Positions 10,415-23,622 of a stretch of 64,000 nt of DNA are shown piece after piece. The translations under genes and the position numbers were made by a program. The stretch's first letter is position 1. Every line of letters begins with the position of its first letter. The notes beneath the pieces are model-generated. The model saw only the letters and a program-made list of their open reading frames with translations, was not told the origin of the DNA and did no database searches. The stretch is from the NCBI GenBank assembly GCA_000320545.1, contig ADNK01001134.1, positions 7,501 through 71,500 on the forward strand, read 5' to 3'. This DNA is from Bigelowiella natans CCMP2755 (lineage: Eukaryota > Cercozoa > Chlorarachniophyceae).

Positions 10415-12974
10415 GGCTGCTATCGTTTACCCTGCTTCTCTCACTCATTTGTTTCTTTCCTTCTCAGATACTTCGAGAAAGTATTTGGAGATGATAAAAA
10501 AGATGGATCCAAAGGAAAGGACGGTTGTAGAGCACTAGAAGGGAAAAAGGTGTGTCTGTCCTCCGACGCTGCTGCTTCTCCTGCTGCTTGAGATTAGTAT
10601 ATTTCATGATTGATGGATGACTATCTACATGTTCTTTCTTAGGTTGTGGAAGTTGGCAGCGGAACAGGTGTTTGAGCTGCAACTATCAACTATGTTGATA
10701 TCAATTAATATACATGATGAGAAGTAGTCATTATTCCAACCTCTTCAACATTAATAACCAATTCTTTATCGAATAAGACTGTGAGACGATGACGATGATG
10801 ATGAGGAATTGTTGTCACCTCCATACACAGGACTCGTGGGATCTTGTTTAGCACTTTTAGGAGCTAATGTGGGTCACAACAGAACACACGTCTTCTGCAA
10901 CTTGCTGCTGCTGATGGATCGATCAATCATCATAATTTCTCTTTTTCTTATATCAATGAGCTAGAATTACTGCTACCACCACAAACACAACTGCCATCGT
11001 TGTTATTTGTTTTTATCCATCATTATGATACTGCTGGTATCAGGTGACAATGACAGACCAATCGTACGTGATGGAAGTTTTAAATTTCAATCTCAACAAG
11101 ATCGGTACGTTGGTATATCAGTAGTATCAGTATTCTCATTAGTAGATTTATCATCATTGCTAGTAGTATTGTAAGTCCGTTGATCAAAGTAATGAAAAAC
11201 GGCATGCCACAAATGCAAGTAGCTCAATAGTAGTAGTAGGGGAGGAGGAGGAGACCGAATCACCATGCTAGTAGGATTTGTAGTCCACAGCTCATTGCTA
11301 AATGATTCAATCAATGCTGCACAATGCTGTTCTTTTTTTATATATTCTTCGATACCATCAATGAAGTAGAAGGAAGGGAGGAAAAAGGAGGACATCCAAT
11401 TATTTATGTGTTTTCATGATTTCGGAGATTCCGTAGATTGCTATCAGATGTTATATTATTCTGGCTTCTTCTTATTATTATTATTATGGTATGTCAGGCA
11501 AAACAGCAGCAGTTGCAAAGAAAGCATTTAATGTTGAAACCAAGGTGAGGAGGACAATATGTTATTGTAGTAGAAGAGGAGGAGGCAGTAATGATTACAT
11601 TTATACACACACACACACACACACATACACACATACACATACACAATCTGTAGTAGAGAAAGAGGAGTAACAGCGTGTACATGATTCAAAACTGGATGAG
11701 AATGCAACGTAAACTATAAGTATTTGGTTTGCAGGCAATACTCTTTACATGCTTTAACTCAATAAAAGAAGAAAAACGAGTATTGTTTTAGTAACAATCT
11801 ACCGACAGTGTGGCTACTACTACAGCAGCTGTTTTTTGCAGATACATTATCTATTTTCTATAAATGTTGTAATTGTTTTTTAAAGGCGATGTTTGTTTTA
11901 GGAGCACGTTTGGGGAACAGACACAAAGGAATTAGTGTACTTTATTTAACGATAACTTTGTTTTTCACTGCTAATAATCAATACATAATATAAGGCATAG
12001 ATAAACTAAACATTTTATGCCAAAATGATATTTACATCATCATCACATCATCATCATCATGCCGTTGTTAACTGTATCTTTGTCGCCGACATCAACAAAC
12101 AGCCCGTGTGATATTGTGGTGGGATCGGATCTTATATTCGCTTTGGAGGGAATACGGCCTTTAGGTAGAGGACAATCAATATCCAGAGATGTTACCCATG
12201 AGTGATCTTGGTTGTTTTTTACACAACGGATAAATGGTTTATTTTACCGTGTTTCTTCCTTCCTGCCTGCTATCTTTGCACATTATCACCACCATCGTTA
12301 ATTAACTATAATGGTGGTGATGATGATGTATTACAACAGTCAAGTCAATCACCAACATGGTGCGCGAATCTAGGAAGAAGAAGGATGATGTGGTAGTAAT
12401 TCTTCGTCCTTTGAACATCATAATAAACTATGTGAAATTGTGATAATCGTTTGTGTATATAAACCACATATCCGCAGGAGCATATCATTGGTGGTGATGA
12501 CATTTGGACCCCTTCTCATCTCTTTTCCCTTCTCATCTCTTTTACTTTTTCTCCCTCTCTTCTCCCTCCCTCCTCCGATGGTTCTCTAGGAGGCTTACGT
12601 TGCCGTTATTCGACGCTTTGAATGGGAAAAGCTTTATTTTGATCTTATGGTAGCAGGCAATAGTCGCAGTAGATTGATGATAATGCAATGAGATGTTTTG
12701 AAGTAAGAGGAGTGATGACTTAGCATAAAGTATGTGTGTCTCACGACAGGCCATAGGCCAGATAAATTTATATGATATCTTCATCATTAACGACATTGCA
12801 TTCTCATCACCCTACCAACAAATTGTGCAGGACAAGAACTTTGATTCCGAGAAGGTTTTAGAGGTTAGAGTAAACTTCTATTTGTTTTAACAAAACCATC
12901 ACTAACACCATTGGCAGCAGCCTGATTAAGCTATAATAAACCGTCTACTTACCACTACCATCACGGTCATCACC

Positions 12975-13022
<48 letters not shown>

Positions 13023-13153
13023 GCTTGCTGCTTCTGGCTATCATATTGCAGGAGGGTGATATTTGTATATATCGTTACAAATGGCACGGAAAGGGAGGAG
13101 GAATAATAAATGATAAAGCGACAAAAGACGTTTCGGCGGAAGATGGCAATTAA
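9705..13153 (+). CDS. Methyltransferase family 16-like (METTL21-type) SAM-dependent methyltransferase
   Basis: Exons read with matching phases are 9705-9770, 9801-9945, 10280-10313, 10468-10549, 10643-10667, 10831-10868, 11044-11104 and 11498-11544. Later coding pieces are about 12090-12164, 12590-12649, 12831-12863 and 13052-13153 (TAA). The core reads RYFEKVFGDD, then the SAM-binding motif I VVEVGSGTG (split between two exons), LVGSCLALLGANV and the VTMTDQSYV segment. A DIVVGSDLIF strand, RRFEWEKLYFDLM and a final EGDICIYRYK follow. This order matches lysine methyltransferases of the METTL21/family-16 group, which modify elongation factors, chaperones and similar proteins; the substrate here is unknown. 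The first exon(s), the piece between 11544 and 12090, and the 12164/12590 junction are not resolved. A Cys-rich KCECELCKSG lies near the N-terminus. Confidence 0.72.
10069..10104. repeat. (GT)n microsatellite
   Basis: About eighteen GT units in the methyltransferase intron 9946-10279. Confidence 0.95.
10360..10412. repeat. (CTA)n microsatellite
   Basis: A CTA/CCA run in the intron just before the exon at 10468. Confidence 0.93.
12956..13023. repeat. (CAT)n microsatellite
   Basis: A run of CAT with a few CAC units in the last methyltransferase intron, shortly before the acceptor at 13051. Confidence 0.93.
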
Positions 13154-13309
13154 GTAGATTTATAAGATTGTGTAGTATGTTTCTTCTTATGAAAACATAT
13201 ATGCATTGTTACTTTTTTTATGCCAAATTAGCAAGTAGAGTGTGCTCTCTGCAAGCTCACAGAATGTATGTCTTGCCTTGATTTCACTCACCATTATAAG
13301 TACATGGCA

Positions 13310-13658
13310 ATATAATACGGAGAACCTATTAGCTAGCTAGGCCTAATTGGACGTTATGCGATGCATGCTACATTTATCTACATAGATTGAATCACCATGA
13401 TTATCTAGTTATGAGCGATTGATGGATCCAGTTACGTTGTTGTTCGCAACCACCCACCTCCCGATCTAACCATATCTGTAGATCTATCTGATATACATTG
13501 CTAGATTACCGTGCACATTGCACTGTGTTACATAGCGCCGCCGCGGTGCTAGTGGTGTGTGCGAGACGGATGTGATCAATCAATCAAAAATTTTCAATGG
13601 TCATCCCTAGATCCTAATGTAACTGCGTGCAATGCAGCAGCTACAGCGCCGCGGCGAG

Positions 13659-13697
<39 letters not shown>

Positions 13698-14290
13698 CAA
13701 GTTGTGTGCGCGCGCGCGATATGCACTCGATCATGTGCACATCTAGACATCTAGACATGCTATATTGTCTAAATGCATGTTATTTGACTGTCGACGTTAA
13801 TCATGTAATATGTAAGTGATGCCTAGGTCTAGCTAGCTAGATAGAGGTGCCTACAGTGTCCTGGTGTCAATGTCTAGAATGTGCACATCAAAGAAGATAA
13901 CTCCAGAGCAAGCTTTAGATAGCTACTGGATAAGCTAGCTAGCTAGGGCAATACACCATCACCATCATTATCCGCACAATTGTAGAATGGCGGAGGATGA
14001 TCAAAGGAATAAGTGTGCGATACGATGCGACTGTTGTAGATGGCGTAGGCGGACAAGCACACCACACACATCATAATACCTTTTTCACCTATAGCAGTCG
14101 TAGTACATATAACCGTAGCATGCACATATTATAGTAGCATGCGATGTCTTGTGCCTACACAAATTCTCCATAGATGGATAAGCATGACATGTTGAACGGC
14201 TACGTCTAGACGTAATCAAGTTGATTGAGACACCATCGCTGGATGCTCGATGTTACGTATTGCCATTCGTTGGCAAACGAAACGATACGA
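13310..14290. other. Palindrome-rich spacer, methyltransferase/RAD1 tail-to-tail
   Basis: Multiple tagctagctag clusters (about 13332, 13830 and 13935), gcatgcta, tctagaatgtgcac, gtctagacgt and a (GT)n run at 13661-13696. No gene is supported. Confidence 0.7.
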
Positions 14291-14342
14291 TGCAACTTGC
14301 ATATATATTTTTATATGACAATTTACGGCTTTACTCTAAATC

Positions 14343-14538
14343 CTACGTAAGGTTCAGGGAGAAACTAAGGCCTCCTCCTCCATCATTATAATTATTTCCG
14401 AGAGAATGATCTTCTTCCTGGTCTTCGTATTCGTCATCATCGCCTTCTTCAGGTACAATCTGAGTTATCACGTTTGAGGGTAACTTTTTTAGTGCAAATA
14501 AATCATATGGGGAAAACACAAATCAAAAATACAAGAAC

Positions 14539-14578
<40 letters not shown>

Positions 14579-14699
14579 TGGAATGTACTTTAATTTTTTA
14601 AAAACGATACAATTTGTCTAAGAATAAGTAAAAAATATATATTATAATTCATGATAGGTATGTGCTCTGTGCAGTATGTGTATGTGTGTGTGTGTGTGA

Positions 14700-14759
<60 letters not shown>

Positions 14760-15454
14760 TTATAATATATGCATACTGGAACATGTTTTGTATGTATAGT
14801 CTTCTTCAATATCAAAAGATGTTTAAATTACCAGATACGAGATGAAATTTGTTGACCCATTCCTATCCCGTACAATATGCTGCAGTTTAAGCATGCCCAT
14901 AGCATTCATCTGCAAACACGAATAATTCAATAGACGATGGCTCAGTATTACTACTACGCGAAGAGGTATATGTATGTGTATCAAGGTTTGCACCGGACAC
15001 AAAAGTTTCTTGATTCTGTCAAGAGAAGGATCCAATGTAGTTACGGATGTTGTCTCTCCAGCTATCGTAATTATTTTGATATCCTCTGTTTATTTCCACC
15101 TGGATCATCGTCGTGTCAGTCTTTGGCATTTTCGTCAATGACTTGGCGCACATTTGTATTAACCCTATGTTATACCTGAGTAAATAGAAAGAGAAAGTGT
15201 TGCATTCTGAGTAGTAACAACAGCTGCACTTTGACGCCTTCATTGGACAGCAAGAGCGGTATGGATGGTCCCTCACACCTGTTTGAGCAATACTCCTGAC
15301 ATTGAAAGTGCTCAAAGACTTCAGAGAGTTCATCGTTGGGGAAATCTATCTGGGAATGTAGAAGACGATTGATTGATGAAAAGGCGGAGATGTATACAAT
15401 GTGAGAAAACAAGATAACATGGAGCAAGGGTGCAAAACACACACACACACACAC

Positions 15455-15494
<40 letters not shown>

Positions 15495-16712
15495 GGCAGG
15501 ATGTGCTGTGCATGCAGTAGACCCTGCAGAACATGGAGTCACCGCCCGCACGGAAGCTCATAAAGGGCTCGGAAGGTGCCATTACAATTTGGACACTGCT
15601 TGTTCCCGGAATGTCGAGCTCCGAGAAACAATCTACGATATATCATAAAACGCTGTCATATTAAGCAAGAGACGAGACTTTGGCCGTTAGCATGTATCTG
15701 TATGCTTTTGTTCTTGCAAGGCATCTTCATCTTCATCACGGCATGGTAAGAACAAGCCGACCTTGCAGATACTTCGACTGACACATTCATATATAATTGA
15801 ATAGGTAAGATAAAGAAAATGAGTGAGTGGGAGAGAGGATGGGGGGGGGGTGAGAGGTAGAGGGTGGGCGAGGAAGGAGGAGGAGGAGGTGAAATTATAG
15901 CCCTGACTTTACCGAAATTATGATGAAGCAAACAACAGAACAAAGATACCTTAAGGCATGCTTGGTTTAACAACATTGATTTTCTGAAGTTGAAATCAAC
16001 AGGCCTTGGACCTTGCACAGTACGAATGGCGCACTCTGTTATGACGCCTTTATTTTCCAATCTTTAAATTAGAGATTGTATTATGAGATGAAATATAATG
16101 CAGCTATTTTGCGTTAGGATGCTATTACATGAGATGGACATCCTCGCCATATCCATTATATGTCATCGTTACATAGCACGAAGAGCTGAATATTCGAAGG
16201 CAGTCCAGCATAGTAGTCAAGTCGATCCTAAACTCTCGATCTTTCTCATCTCCTCCGCTGAGCTTATACTCTTGGAAGATATTGCTCTTCATGTATGCTG
16301 ATGCCTGGAGAATTTTGTCTTTTTCAATTGTGACCTTAATCCCCTCATCTGCGATCATGAACACGGCACCCTGATTATTCGACAGAAGAAGGAGAAGAAA
16401 ATATATCATTATGTGACGTTTAGGGAAATATTGAGCCATGAGATACCACCCATGGACATAAATTCAGGCTAAAAAATAAACGTATCGAACCCTGCCACTT
16501 GCTACCTCTTTATTCTTCGATTGTACCTGCTTGTCCTTCTCCATCTGCAGCACGCTCAAGATCGTTGTGAAGTATTCTGAATCGGTTACCTTGCACGAGA
16601 AGACGAAAGAGGAGGACTTGGAGTCCTTCGAACTGGAGGAAGAGATCTGCGAATGCATTGCGGTGGATTCATTCCTCGTGTCGTTTGCCCCCTCCTGGCG
16701 AGGGGAGGCCAT
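14343..16712 (-). CDS. RAD1: RAD1, subunit of the 9-1-1 DNA damage checkpoint clamp
   Basis: RAD1 forms the RAD9-RAD1-HUS1 ring loaded at damaged DNA to activate ATR signalling. Exons on the complement are 16527-16712, 16129-16370, 15950-16061, 15523-15632, 15279-15349, 15100-15175, 14832-14909 and 14343-14459 (TAG), about 330 aa. Family segments in order are DSEYFTTILSVLQ, ADEGIKVTIEKDKILQASAY, SNIFQEYKL, DLTTMLDCLRIF, YNGYGEDVHL, CFSELDIPGTSSVQIVMAPS, IDFPNDELSEVF, RYNIGLIQ and MGMLKLQHIVRD, then an acidic C-terminus with a Gly/Asn tail. All junctions fit except 15950/15632, where the upstream exon ends in phase 0 and the next needs one more base. The start is taken at the MASPRQ methionine; a second Met (16658) or an upstream one is possible. 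It is divergent from the acyl-CoA dehydrogenase gene. Confidence 0.9.
14543..14574. repeat. (CA)n microsatellite
   Basis: In the last RAD1 intron. Confidence 0.95.
14682..14757. repeat. Compound (GT)n(GA)n microsatellite
   Basis: GT units followed directly by about nineteen GA units, in the last RAD1 intron. Confidence 0.95.
15437..15494. repeat. Compound (CA)n(GA)n microsatellite
   Basis: It lies in the RAD1 intron between exons 15279-15349 and 15523-15632. Confidence 0.95.
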
Positions 16713-17142
16713 GGGGTTTGGGAGTAGAAGGTCTTCCCGATCCCCGTTTTGCTTGCCCTTTCCCGCCAAAAGCCGAGTTATTATTGTTCCAAAAAATAGA
16801 ATAAATAGAGCAAAAGAGAAGAGTAAATCACAGAGCGACTTGTCACAGTGCTCCTTTTTTGGAAAATAGTTACATATCACTGATTTCAACGATACAGAGG
16901 TGATAGCATGCGTGCGACAAGTGGTCGTCGAGTAGGTACCCCTCCTTGTAAGGTAGGCCAACTACCGGAAAGACAACTTGTTTTGGTAGAATATATTGTC
17001 GCACCATCAAAACAAAGGCATTAATTTCGTCTTCTGTAGCAATATTAACAACGTGGATAAATAGATCTGGATAGGTGCCCACCCCTCGGAACGACGAAGA
17101 CCACTTCCTTGTTCCAAAGTGTACACAAAGCAGCACTCCAAC
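16713..17142. promoter_or_regulatory. Head-to-head spacer RAD1 / acyl-CoA dehydrogenase
   Basis: This 430-bp interval between the two start codons must hold both promoters. It includes a likely RAD1 5'UTR. No core motif is recognised. Confidence 0.45.
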
Positions 17143-18243
17143 ATGCCCCGCGATCACCACCAACAACAAAATCATCACAATGGGAAAGCTGATCAAGAGG
17201 ATTATGATCACGATGATAAGGAGGAGGAGGAGGAGGAGGAGGAGGAGGAAGAGACAACGCACACGGTTTTCGGGTCAAAAACACCATTTGCAGAGCCGAA
17301 GGTAAGGTGTGATGAATCCATCAATGTGAACGTATATGATGTGTAAAGCGTGGTGAATCAATCAATGTGATCGAAAGATGACGATCCGTCGACGTCTTAT
17401 ATAGTATATTTCATCAAGATTTATTTGGTTGTTTGTTCAGTGGTACGACTCTCGCAACAAGAGCCCTTACTATACCGATGATCACAGGGCTTTTAGAAAT
17501 CAAATCCGAAAGTTGTCAAGAAAATATGAAAAAAAAAAGTTCAATTAATGGCTGGACCACATTTTCTTCTCTACATGTAACTTAAGCCTTTCCCCCCCTC
17601 CCCCCTCTGTTCTCCTCCTCCTCCTCCTCCTCCTCCTCCTCCTCCTCCTCCTCCTCTTCCTCTTCCACGGATGATAAGATTTGTGGATGAGGAGATAATT
17701 CCTCATGTCGAAGACTGGGAATTGAAGAATGCTATTCCCAGAGAGGTATTAGTAGTATTAGTAGGCTTGGCTCTGTTGTGGTGCTGCCTGTTTTCAGCCC
17801 ACAAACAAACAAACCAAAGTCAATAGAAATAATACAAAGATATGCATATCAAATAGACATCGCCACTCAAACTCTTAAACTTCAACACTTTGCTACTGTG
17901 TCACCTAGCCGTCGCTCTGATGGCGATTAGCAATGGGTTTGATAACGATAATTCATATAAACAGAAACCATATTTAATGATTGTGACAGATCTATGTCCG
18001 TGCTTATGAAGTTGGAATGATCCCAGCGGTACTTGTAGTTTTTGGCTATTGTAGAAGTAGTAGTAATAGTAGTAGTACTACTAGTAGTAGTAGGTAGTAG
18101 TAGTAGTAGTAGTAGTAGTAGAGTATAAGGAGATGGAGAGGAGGATGAAGAGAGCAATGTCGGTCAACTTCGGTATTAACACCTCCTTATGCTCCTCATG
18201 CTGGTGTTCCCTTTTTCGTTTGAACAATAGTCATCATCATAAT

Positions 18244-18278
<35 letters not shown>

Positions 18279-18670
18279 TAATAACTGACACAACTACTCA
18301 GGTGATAGGATGGCCTGAAGAGGTGGTGGGTCGTAAGCGGCCAAAAGGATTTGACGGCTATTTTGCCTTCATTTGCTTTGATGAATTGTCCAGATGTGCC
18401 TCGGTACTGCTACTAGTGGTAGTAGTAATAGTAGTAGTAGTAGTAGTAGTAGTAGTACTTGTTGTAATAGTAGTACAAAATAATAGAGTTGAAGATAGAA
18501 TAATGGATAAAGATATGCTGAAGATATTGTTGGGATGATGAATAATAGCTCTGCTTTGGAGTAAATATTTATCTTTTATGGGTGATACTTGAGCCATCAC
18601 ATCCAATTTATCGTCGTATTCGAACAACAAATCTGAGAGCAGAGGATACACAACGTCGCATAAAATAGCA

Positions 18671-18712
<42 letters not shown>

Positions 18713-18958
18713 TTCTCTCGCTTACACAAGGTTCATTAATATGTTTTTTTTCTCCTGTAAGTCACGCTGTATACTTCATTAAGCTATTCTATATATTTAA
18801 CGATAACTGGTTCGTGCTGCTACTATTCTCCTACTTACTTACTACAGGGAGGTGTTGTTTGGGGTTTGGTCGGAGGTAGTACTACTATGTAGTATATATG
18901 CATGCTTGTATTTATTATTCTGCCAAGCTTAGCTCTTAAACTTCACCATCTGGATGAA

Positions 18959-19023
<65 letters not shown>

Positions 19024-19969
19024 TACTCTTTCTCTCTGTGCATACGTATTTGTGTTTGGTATCCAATCATTGCTCCTGAAAAACGTTGTCTTCGATGACG
19101 ATAAGGACTCGGCATTGGTCTGCCTCCAGTCGCCCATTTCGGAAACGAAGAGATAAAGAAAACCATTGCTGGTAGGAGGGAGGGGGGGGGGGTATTATCT
19201 GTAAAGTAGCAGCGGCAGTAATATATATTCGTTTGTATGGATACAGGGCCTTGTCTTCGAGGAGAAAAGCGTATTGCTCTTGCTGTTAGCGAACCTACAG
19301 GTACTAGTACTAGTAATAGTGTTACAATAAAACATACACGTACATTTGAGATGTGTATGTGCGTATGGCATCATCTAAAGAATAAGAATAAGATCAGAAG
19401 AAGAAGAAGAAGAGGTTGATATAAACAATAATGGCTTCCAATGGAGGTGTTAGCGGATATGTGTATATTTATTATCTGGTCTCACTACACGTGAACGAGT
19501 AAAACCTGTTGTTGTGGTTGTTGTTGTTGTTCTTATTCTTTGTACCACTGACAAGCGGGAAGTGATGTAGCGAACTTGAAGACGACTGCTCAGGAGGTTG
19601 ATTATACATATATACACATATATATAAAGCAGGAAAAGGGATATGTTGGTTGCCAAAATAGCCCATCCTAACAGCGCGTCTTTAGTGTATTATTCATTTG
19701 ATTGTCTAGCTCATTGTGTTAAGTGTTAAGAAGAAGAAGTGAGTCAGTGTAAACGGGTAGTGTGAGGGGAATATAGGCAGCAATTTGCCAATATTGACTG
19801 CCTCATATTGAGATGTAGATGATGATTGGAATAGAGGGAGATATGTAGCCAACAGAACGAAAACCATATTCTCCATCAAATTTCAACCATCTTCTGCACA
19901 TTTATGGTGCCTATCATCATCATCATCATCATAATCATCATTCCTTCTGTTCTTCTAGTATGTAATATA

Positions 19970-20014
<45 letters not shown>

Positions 20015-20714
20015 ATTCTCCTTCATCTCTTACTATTACCTTCCTTTCTTTTACCCCTTCGTTGGTTGGTAGGATGGCGACTATTACATAGTGAATGGAC
20101 TCAAGAAATGGATCACTTGCGGACTTTTTGCAGACTATTTCACTACTGCTGTGAGAACAGGAGAGGAGGTGCCTGACTCGTAGCAGTATACCTAGTAGTA
20201 GATCATCGCAAAGGGGGGGAGGGGGGGGAGGAGAGCGAGAGAATGGTGGAAGTTATAGTATTCTTTCAGTGTTGTTGACCTATCATCGTTACGATCATGC
20301 ATAGTGGAAACTATCCAACTTGTTTGATTGTTGTCATCATTGTTGCGATCGGTTCTCATTATCATCATCATCATCATCATCGTCGTCGTCGTCGTCGTCA
20401 TCATTCTATTCACGCAATATTTGTGATTATCATAAACTCGAATGTTACTAAGACTGCCAAGTCTTCAAATAGTGCTGCTGCTTCATTGCCCCCCTCCCCT
20501 CCATTTTACTGCTTTTGGTGTACGACAACTCATAGCGGAGGCATTGCATATTTTCTTCTCTTTATTCGTATAACGGCAATTCCTATCATCATCATCATCA
20601 AACAGGGCTCTGGAATGATGGGAGTCTCCTTACTGCTCATCGAGAAATCTCGAAAAGGCGTAAGCGTGAGGCCAATGGACTGTGAGTAGTGTTTGTTACT
20701 AAATGTTTTCTCTT

Positions 20715-20752
<38 letters not shown>

Positions 20753-22925
20753 TTCCTCATAGTAGTAGTGGCAGCAGCAGTAGCAAGTAGTGTGTTATAG
20801 ATTTTCTCAAAGCTGTGTATGTAAATGCCTTGTGTGTTATAGATTTCCTCAAAGCTGTGTATGTAAATGCCTTGTACCGCTCATCATTCTCCACAAATGC
20901 TATCATCAAATTTGTGTTTTTCTTCCTCGCATCATTCACCTTACTATTAGTAGATAGTAGTTTAAGAAAGGTGGATAATCAGAATGCACACAAGCACATA
21001 TAAACTGTACACGTGTTACTATGGTGAATTTCGTAAACATCTGAAACGCTCCTGCCATCATCGTGATCATGATCACCAAACATGCACATCAACTATAAAT
21101 CAGGCATGGGCGTTAAAGGGAGTGGCACTGCGTAATACGATGAGAACAACAAACAACAACATCCATCACATATAAGCACGCACACACATACACACACACA
21201 CACACACACCTGTGCGGTACTTTTGTTTATCATCACAATGTCCATTAGCAGCGTAGTCGGTGGTCTTCTACCACATGCTATAAATCCCGCTCAAAAGTGC
21301 ATGAATCCATCCCATGTTGAATCGTGCATTCGATGATGAAAAGAAAGACAACACGAGGATGATCATTGGTGCTTGTTCTTCTCCCTAAGGACTGATAATT
21401 ATACTAGGTACGTGGAGTTTGATGATGTTAAAGTCCCAAAGGCTAATCTGATCGGAGATGTGACGATTTTGCTGCGAAACTTCGTAACAGAAAGGCTTGG
21501 ACTAGCAGTACAAGCTAATAGATTTGCACGTGGTAGGAATTACATCAGCATAATAATAATAATAATAATAATAATAAGGATGATGATAATGGTGATAACA
21601 ATGGTAATCATAGAATCATAGTTATTGAACCAGACTATCTGAAAGACAGCAAGTTAAAATGATTTCCTTTGATGACAATAGATTGAGCGTCCAAAGCATC
21701 TTATCCGAGTGGAAAGAATAATAATAATAAGAAGAAGACGTTCACTAAATTATTATATGAGAGTCTTTATCACATCACGTTCCATATAGTATCTACTACT
21801 GTGTTTAAAGCACCGTTAGCCAGAATATTTGCAGTAGTAGCAGCTATATAGTAAGTAACAATGGACATCCATCATTCATTCATTAAGCACATGACTGATT
21901 TTAGAGGCGTTGAGGCTGTCAATCGAGCACATTCGTAAGAGAAAGGTTTTTGGCAAAACCCTGGAAAAGCAGCCTGTGGTCCGTTATAAGATTGCTACCA
22001 TGGCTCGCATGGTAGAAACCACTCACGCGTTTTTGGAAGCTTTGTGCTACCGTATCGTTGTGGAGGAAAAGGATGGGGGGAACTGGCTTGAACCTCTTCT
22101 GAGGCTCGGTGCTGAGGCCGCTCTGGCAAAGGTAAGATAGTGTCAATGATTTTTTTGCTTTAGAGAACTTCTTTCCAATGTGTTTGGCGTTGAAGTTGCC
22201 GTATGGCAGTGGTGGTAAGGAGTAGCATTTATTGTTTCATATTGCTGATGATGGTTATTTGGTTTTCTTTTTGTATTTTTCCTTTTCCCATAAAGTCAAT
22301 TATTGGTAGCGTTGCTTATCATCGCTGCTCTTTGTTTGTTTTGTTGTCATCGTTTATCATCGATGTACTGCGTATCTGTTCTTAGGTACAAGCGACAAGG
22401 ACCTTTGAGCATTGTGCAAGGGAGGCAGCTCATCTATGTGTGTATTCATTGATTCATTTATTAACGCACAGATACCATCATAGTTGGTACATGGTCGATT
22501 AAGTATATTTCAGTAGTGTGAAATGAATTATTATTGCAGATGGAGGAAATGCTTATGTCAAGGGGAATCGAGTTGAGCACTTGTACTGCTGCTACGACTA
22601 GCACTATTTTAAACCTGTATTATTAGTATTAGATGTATTTTTTCACCCCCGTTCATCATCCGCATATAATTAACATGGAACACGCATAAATAACAATCAC
22701 AACTTTAGAGAAATAATTGACATTTTAGCAGCATCCTTGTCTTGTGCAAATCACTAGCAAGTCATGTGCATATCACCATATAAATCACATGATGATGGAG
22801 GATGACCTTGTTTATTGTGATTATTATGTAGATATCGGCAAGTCCTGTCCCTCGCTATACCTGGTGGTTCGGAAGATGTTATGGTCGATGCTGCAGCACG
22901 ATTATCGCTAAAGGGGAAGCTTTAA
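17143..22925 (+). CDS. Acyl-CoA dehydrogenase family flavoprotein, 17 exons
   Basis: An acyl-CoA dehydrogenase catalyses FAD-dependent alpha,beta-dehydrogenation of acyl-CoA. Exons: 17143-17301, 17441-17514, 17679-17745, 17990-18028, 18302-18403, 18848-18875, 19106-19171, 19247-19300, 19556-19596, 20073-20168, 20606-20681, 21104-21131, 21408-21532, 21905-22131, 22386-22437, 22540-22582, 22832-22925. They sum to 1371 nt (456 aa) with every phase consistent. The N-terminus has a His/Gln/Asn-rich stretch then a poly-Glu run encoded by GAG repeats. The family core runs from FRNQIRK and DEEIIPHVEDWE through GFDGYFAFICFDELSRC, GLPPVAHFG, ALAVSEPTAGSDVANLKT, YYIVNGLKKWIT, YVEFDDVKVPKANLIG and RKRKVFGK to YGGNAYVKGNRVEHLYR and AIPGGSEDVM. 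No mitochondrial presequence is obvious and no peroxisomal SKL is present. Chain-length specificity cannot be told. Two exons are only 28 nt. Confidence 0.92.
17216..17252 (+). repeat. Coding GAG/GAA microsatellite (poly-Glu)
   Basis: The trinucleotide run encodes about eleven glutamates in exon 1 of the acyl-CoA dehydrogenase. It is one of few microsatellites here that lies in an exon. Confidence 0.85.
17610..17660 (+). repeat. (CTC)n tract upstream of exon 3 acceptor
   Basis: About fifteen CTC/CTT units on the coding strand end some 18 bp before the acceptor at 17678 and act as its pyrimidine tract. Confidence 0.85.
18060..18122. repeat. (AGT)n microsatellite
   Basis: Intron run between exons 17990-18028 and 18302-18403; a matching (CTA)n run sits at 18245-18279 in the same intron. 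Confidence 0.92.
18675..18711. repeat. (TA)n microsatellite
   Basis: Intron before the 28-nt exon at 18848. Confidence 0.95.
18961..19024. repeat. Compound (CT)n(CA)n microsatellite
   Basis: Intron between exons 18848-18875 and 19106-19171. Confidence 0.95.
19973..20011. repeat. (TA)n microsatellite
   Basis: Intron before the exon at 20073. Confidence 0.95.
20711..20751. repeat. (CT)n microsatellite
   Basis: Intron following the exon 20606-20681. Confidence 0.95.
20789..20875. repeat. 42-bp tandem duplication
   Basis: 'tgtgttatag' through 'gtatgtaaatgcctt' occurs twice with a period of 42 bp and one T/C difference (attttctc versus atttcctc), within the same intron. Confidence 0.9.
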
Positions 22926-22959
22926 TGTTTCATCCCCATTCTAGTGCAACACCATTTCA

Positions 22960-23560
22960 ACATCGCAATAAGCGTGCTTAATCGTGATCAATGCAAACCG
23001 ACATGATACATTGCTGCTGTTTAGAAGCCCCATGCATGCAGGTTTTATGATTCATGATGCAAATGACATCTAGCATTTATTGCATTATTTGTTTCGAAAG
23101 CTAATATAACTGCATGATCGCTGGATCGATTGTGCTAGAATGAGTCGCAAATGCAAAGCCACAGCAGCATGTGGTCGCCTCACAGAGACACAAGATAGAT
23201 GGCTAATAATAAAGATGTCATCGTCACAACGTAACGCTGCTGTTCATGTACTCATGCACACGATTCCCTATAGCTCATTGCAACACATCATACACCGGTA
23301 GACAGCTGTGCATTTCAGATTTTCTTACACACGTACGCATGGAACGAACGAAGACGACGTCGATCGGAAGACATGTACATAGCAAGCGTTCTAGTGTTGT
23401 CTGCTCGCTGCCTTGTGCATTGTTTGCATGTGCCTGCTAGCCTGCCTACGCTGATAGAGCAATGCTATGACTAAGTGAGAAGCGCAGCTAGCGCATGCGT
23501 TATCAGCGCGACATTCCAATCTAGCAATGTACGTACGACGAACACATAAAAAAATGAGTT
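22960..23560. other. Palindrome-rich spacer, acyl-CoA dehydrogenase/androglobin-like tail-to-tail
   Basis: catgcatgcagg near 23031, gctagc, gcgcatgcgtt, ctagcaatgtacgtacg and similar words. No gene is supported. Confidence 0.68.
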
Positions 23561-23622
23561 CCGGTGACTCGGCAGTCATCTTAACATAGTTATTGTACAT
23601 GTTTGATTTTATGCTGCTATCA

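Noticed and set aside
15019-15333. 104-codon - strand frame beginning MNSLKSLS
   Set aside because: It crosses two RAD1 exons and an intron; only its middle part is in the RAD1 frame.
17919-18122. Repeat clusters considered as a CRISPR-like array
   Set aside because: They are uninterrupted trinucleotide microsatellites with no spacers, in a eukaryotic intron.
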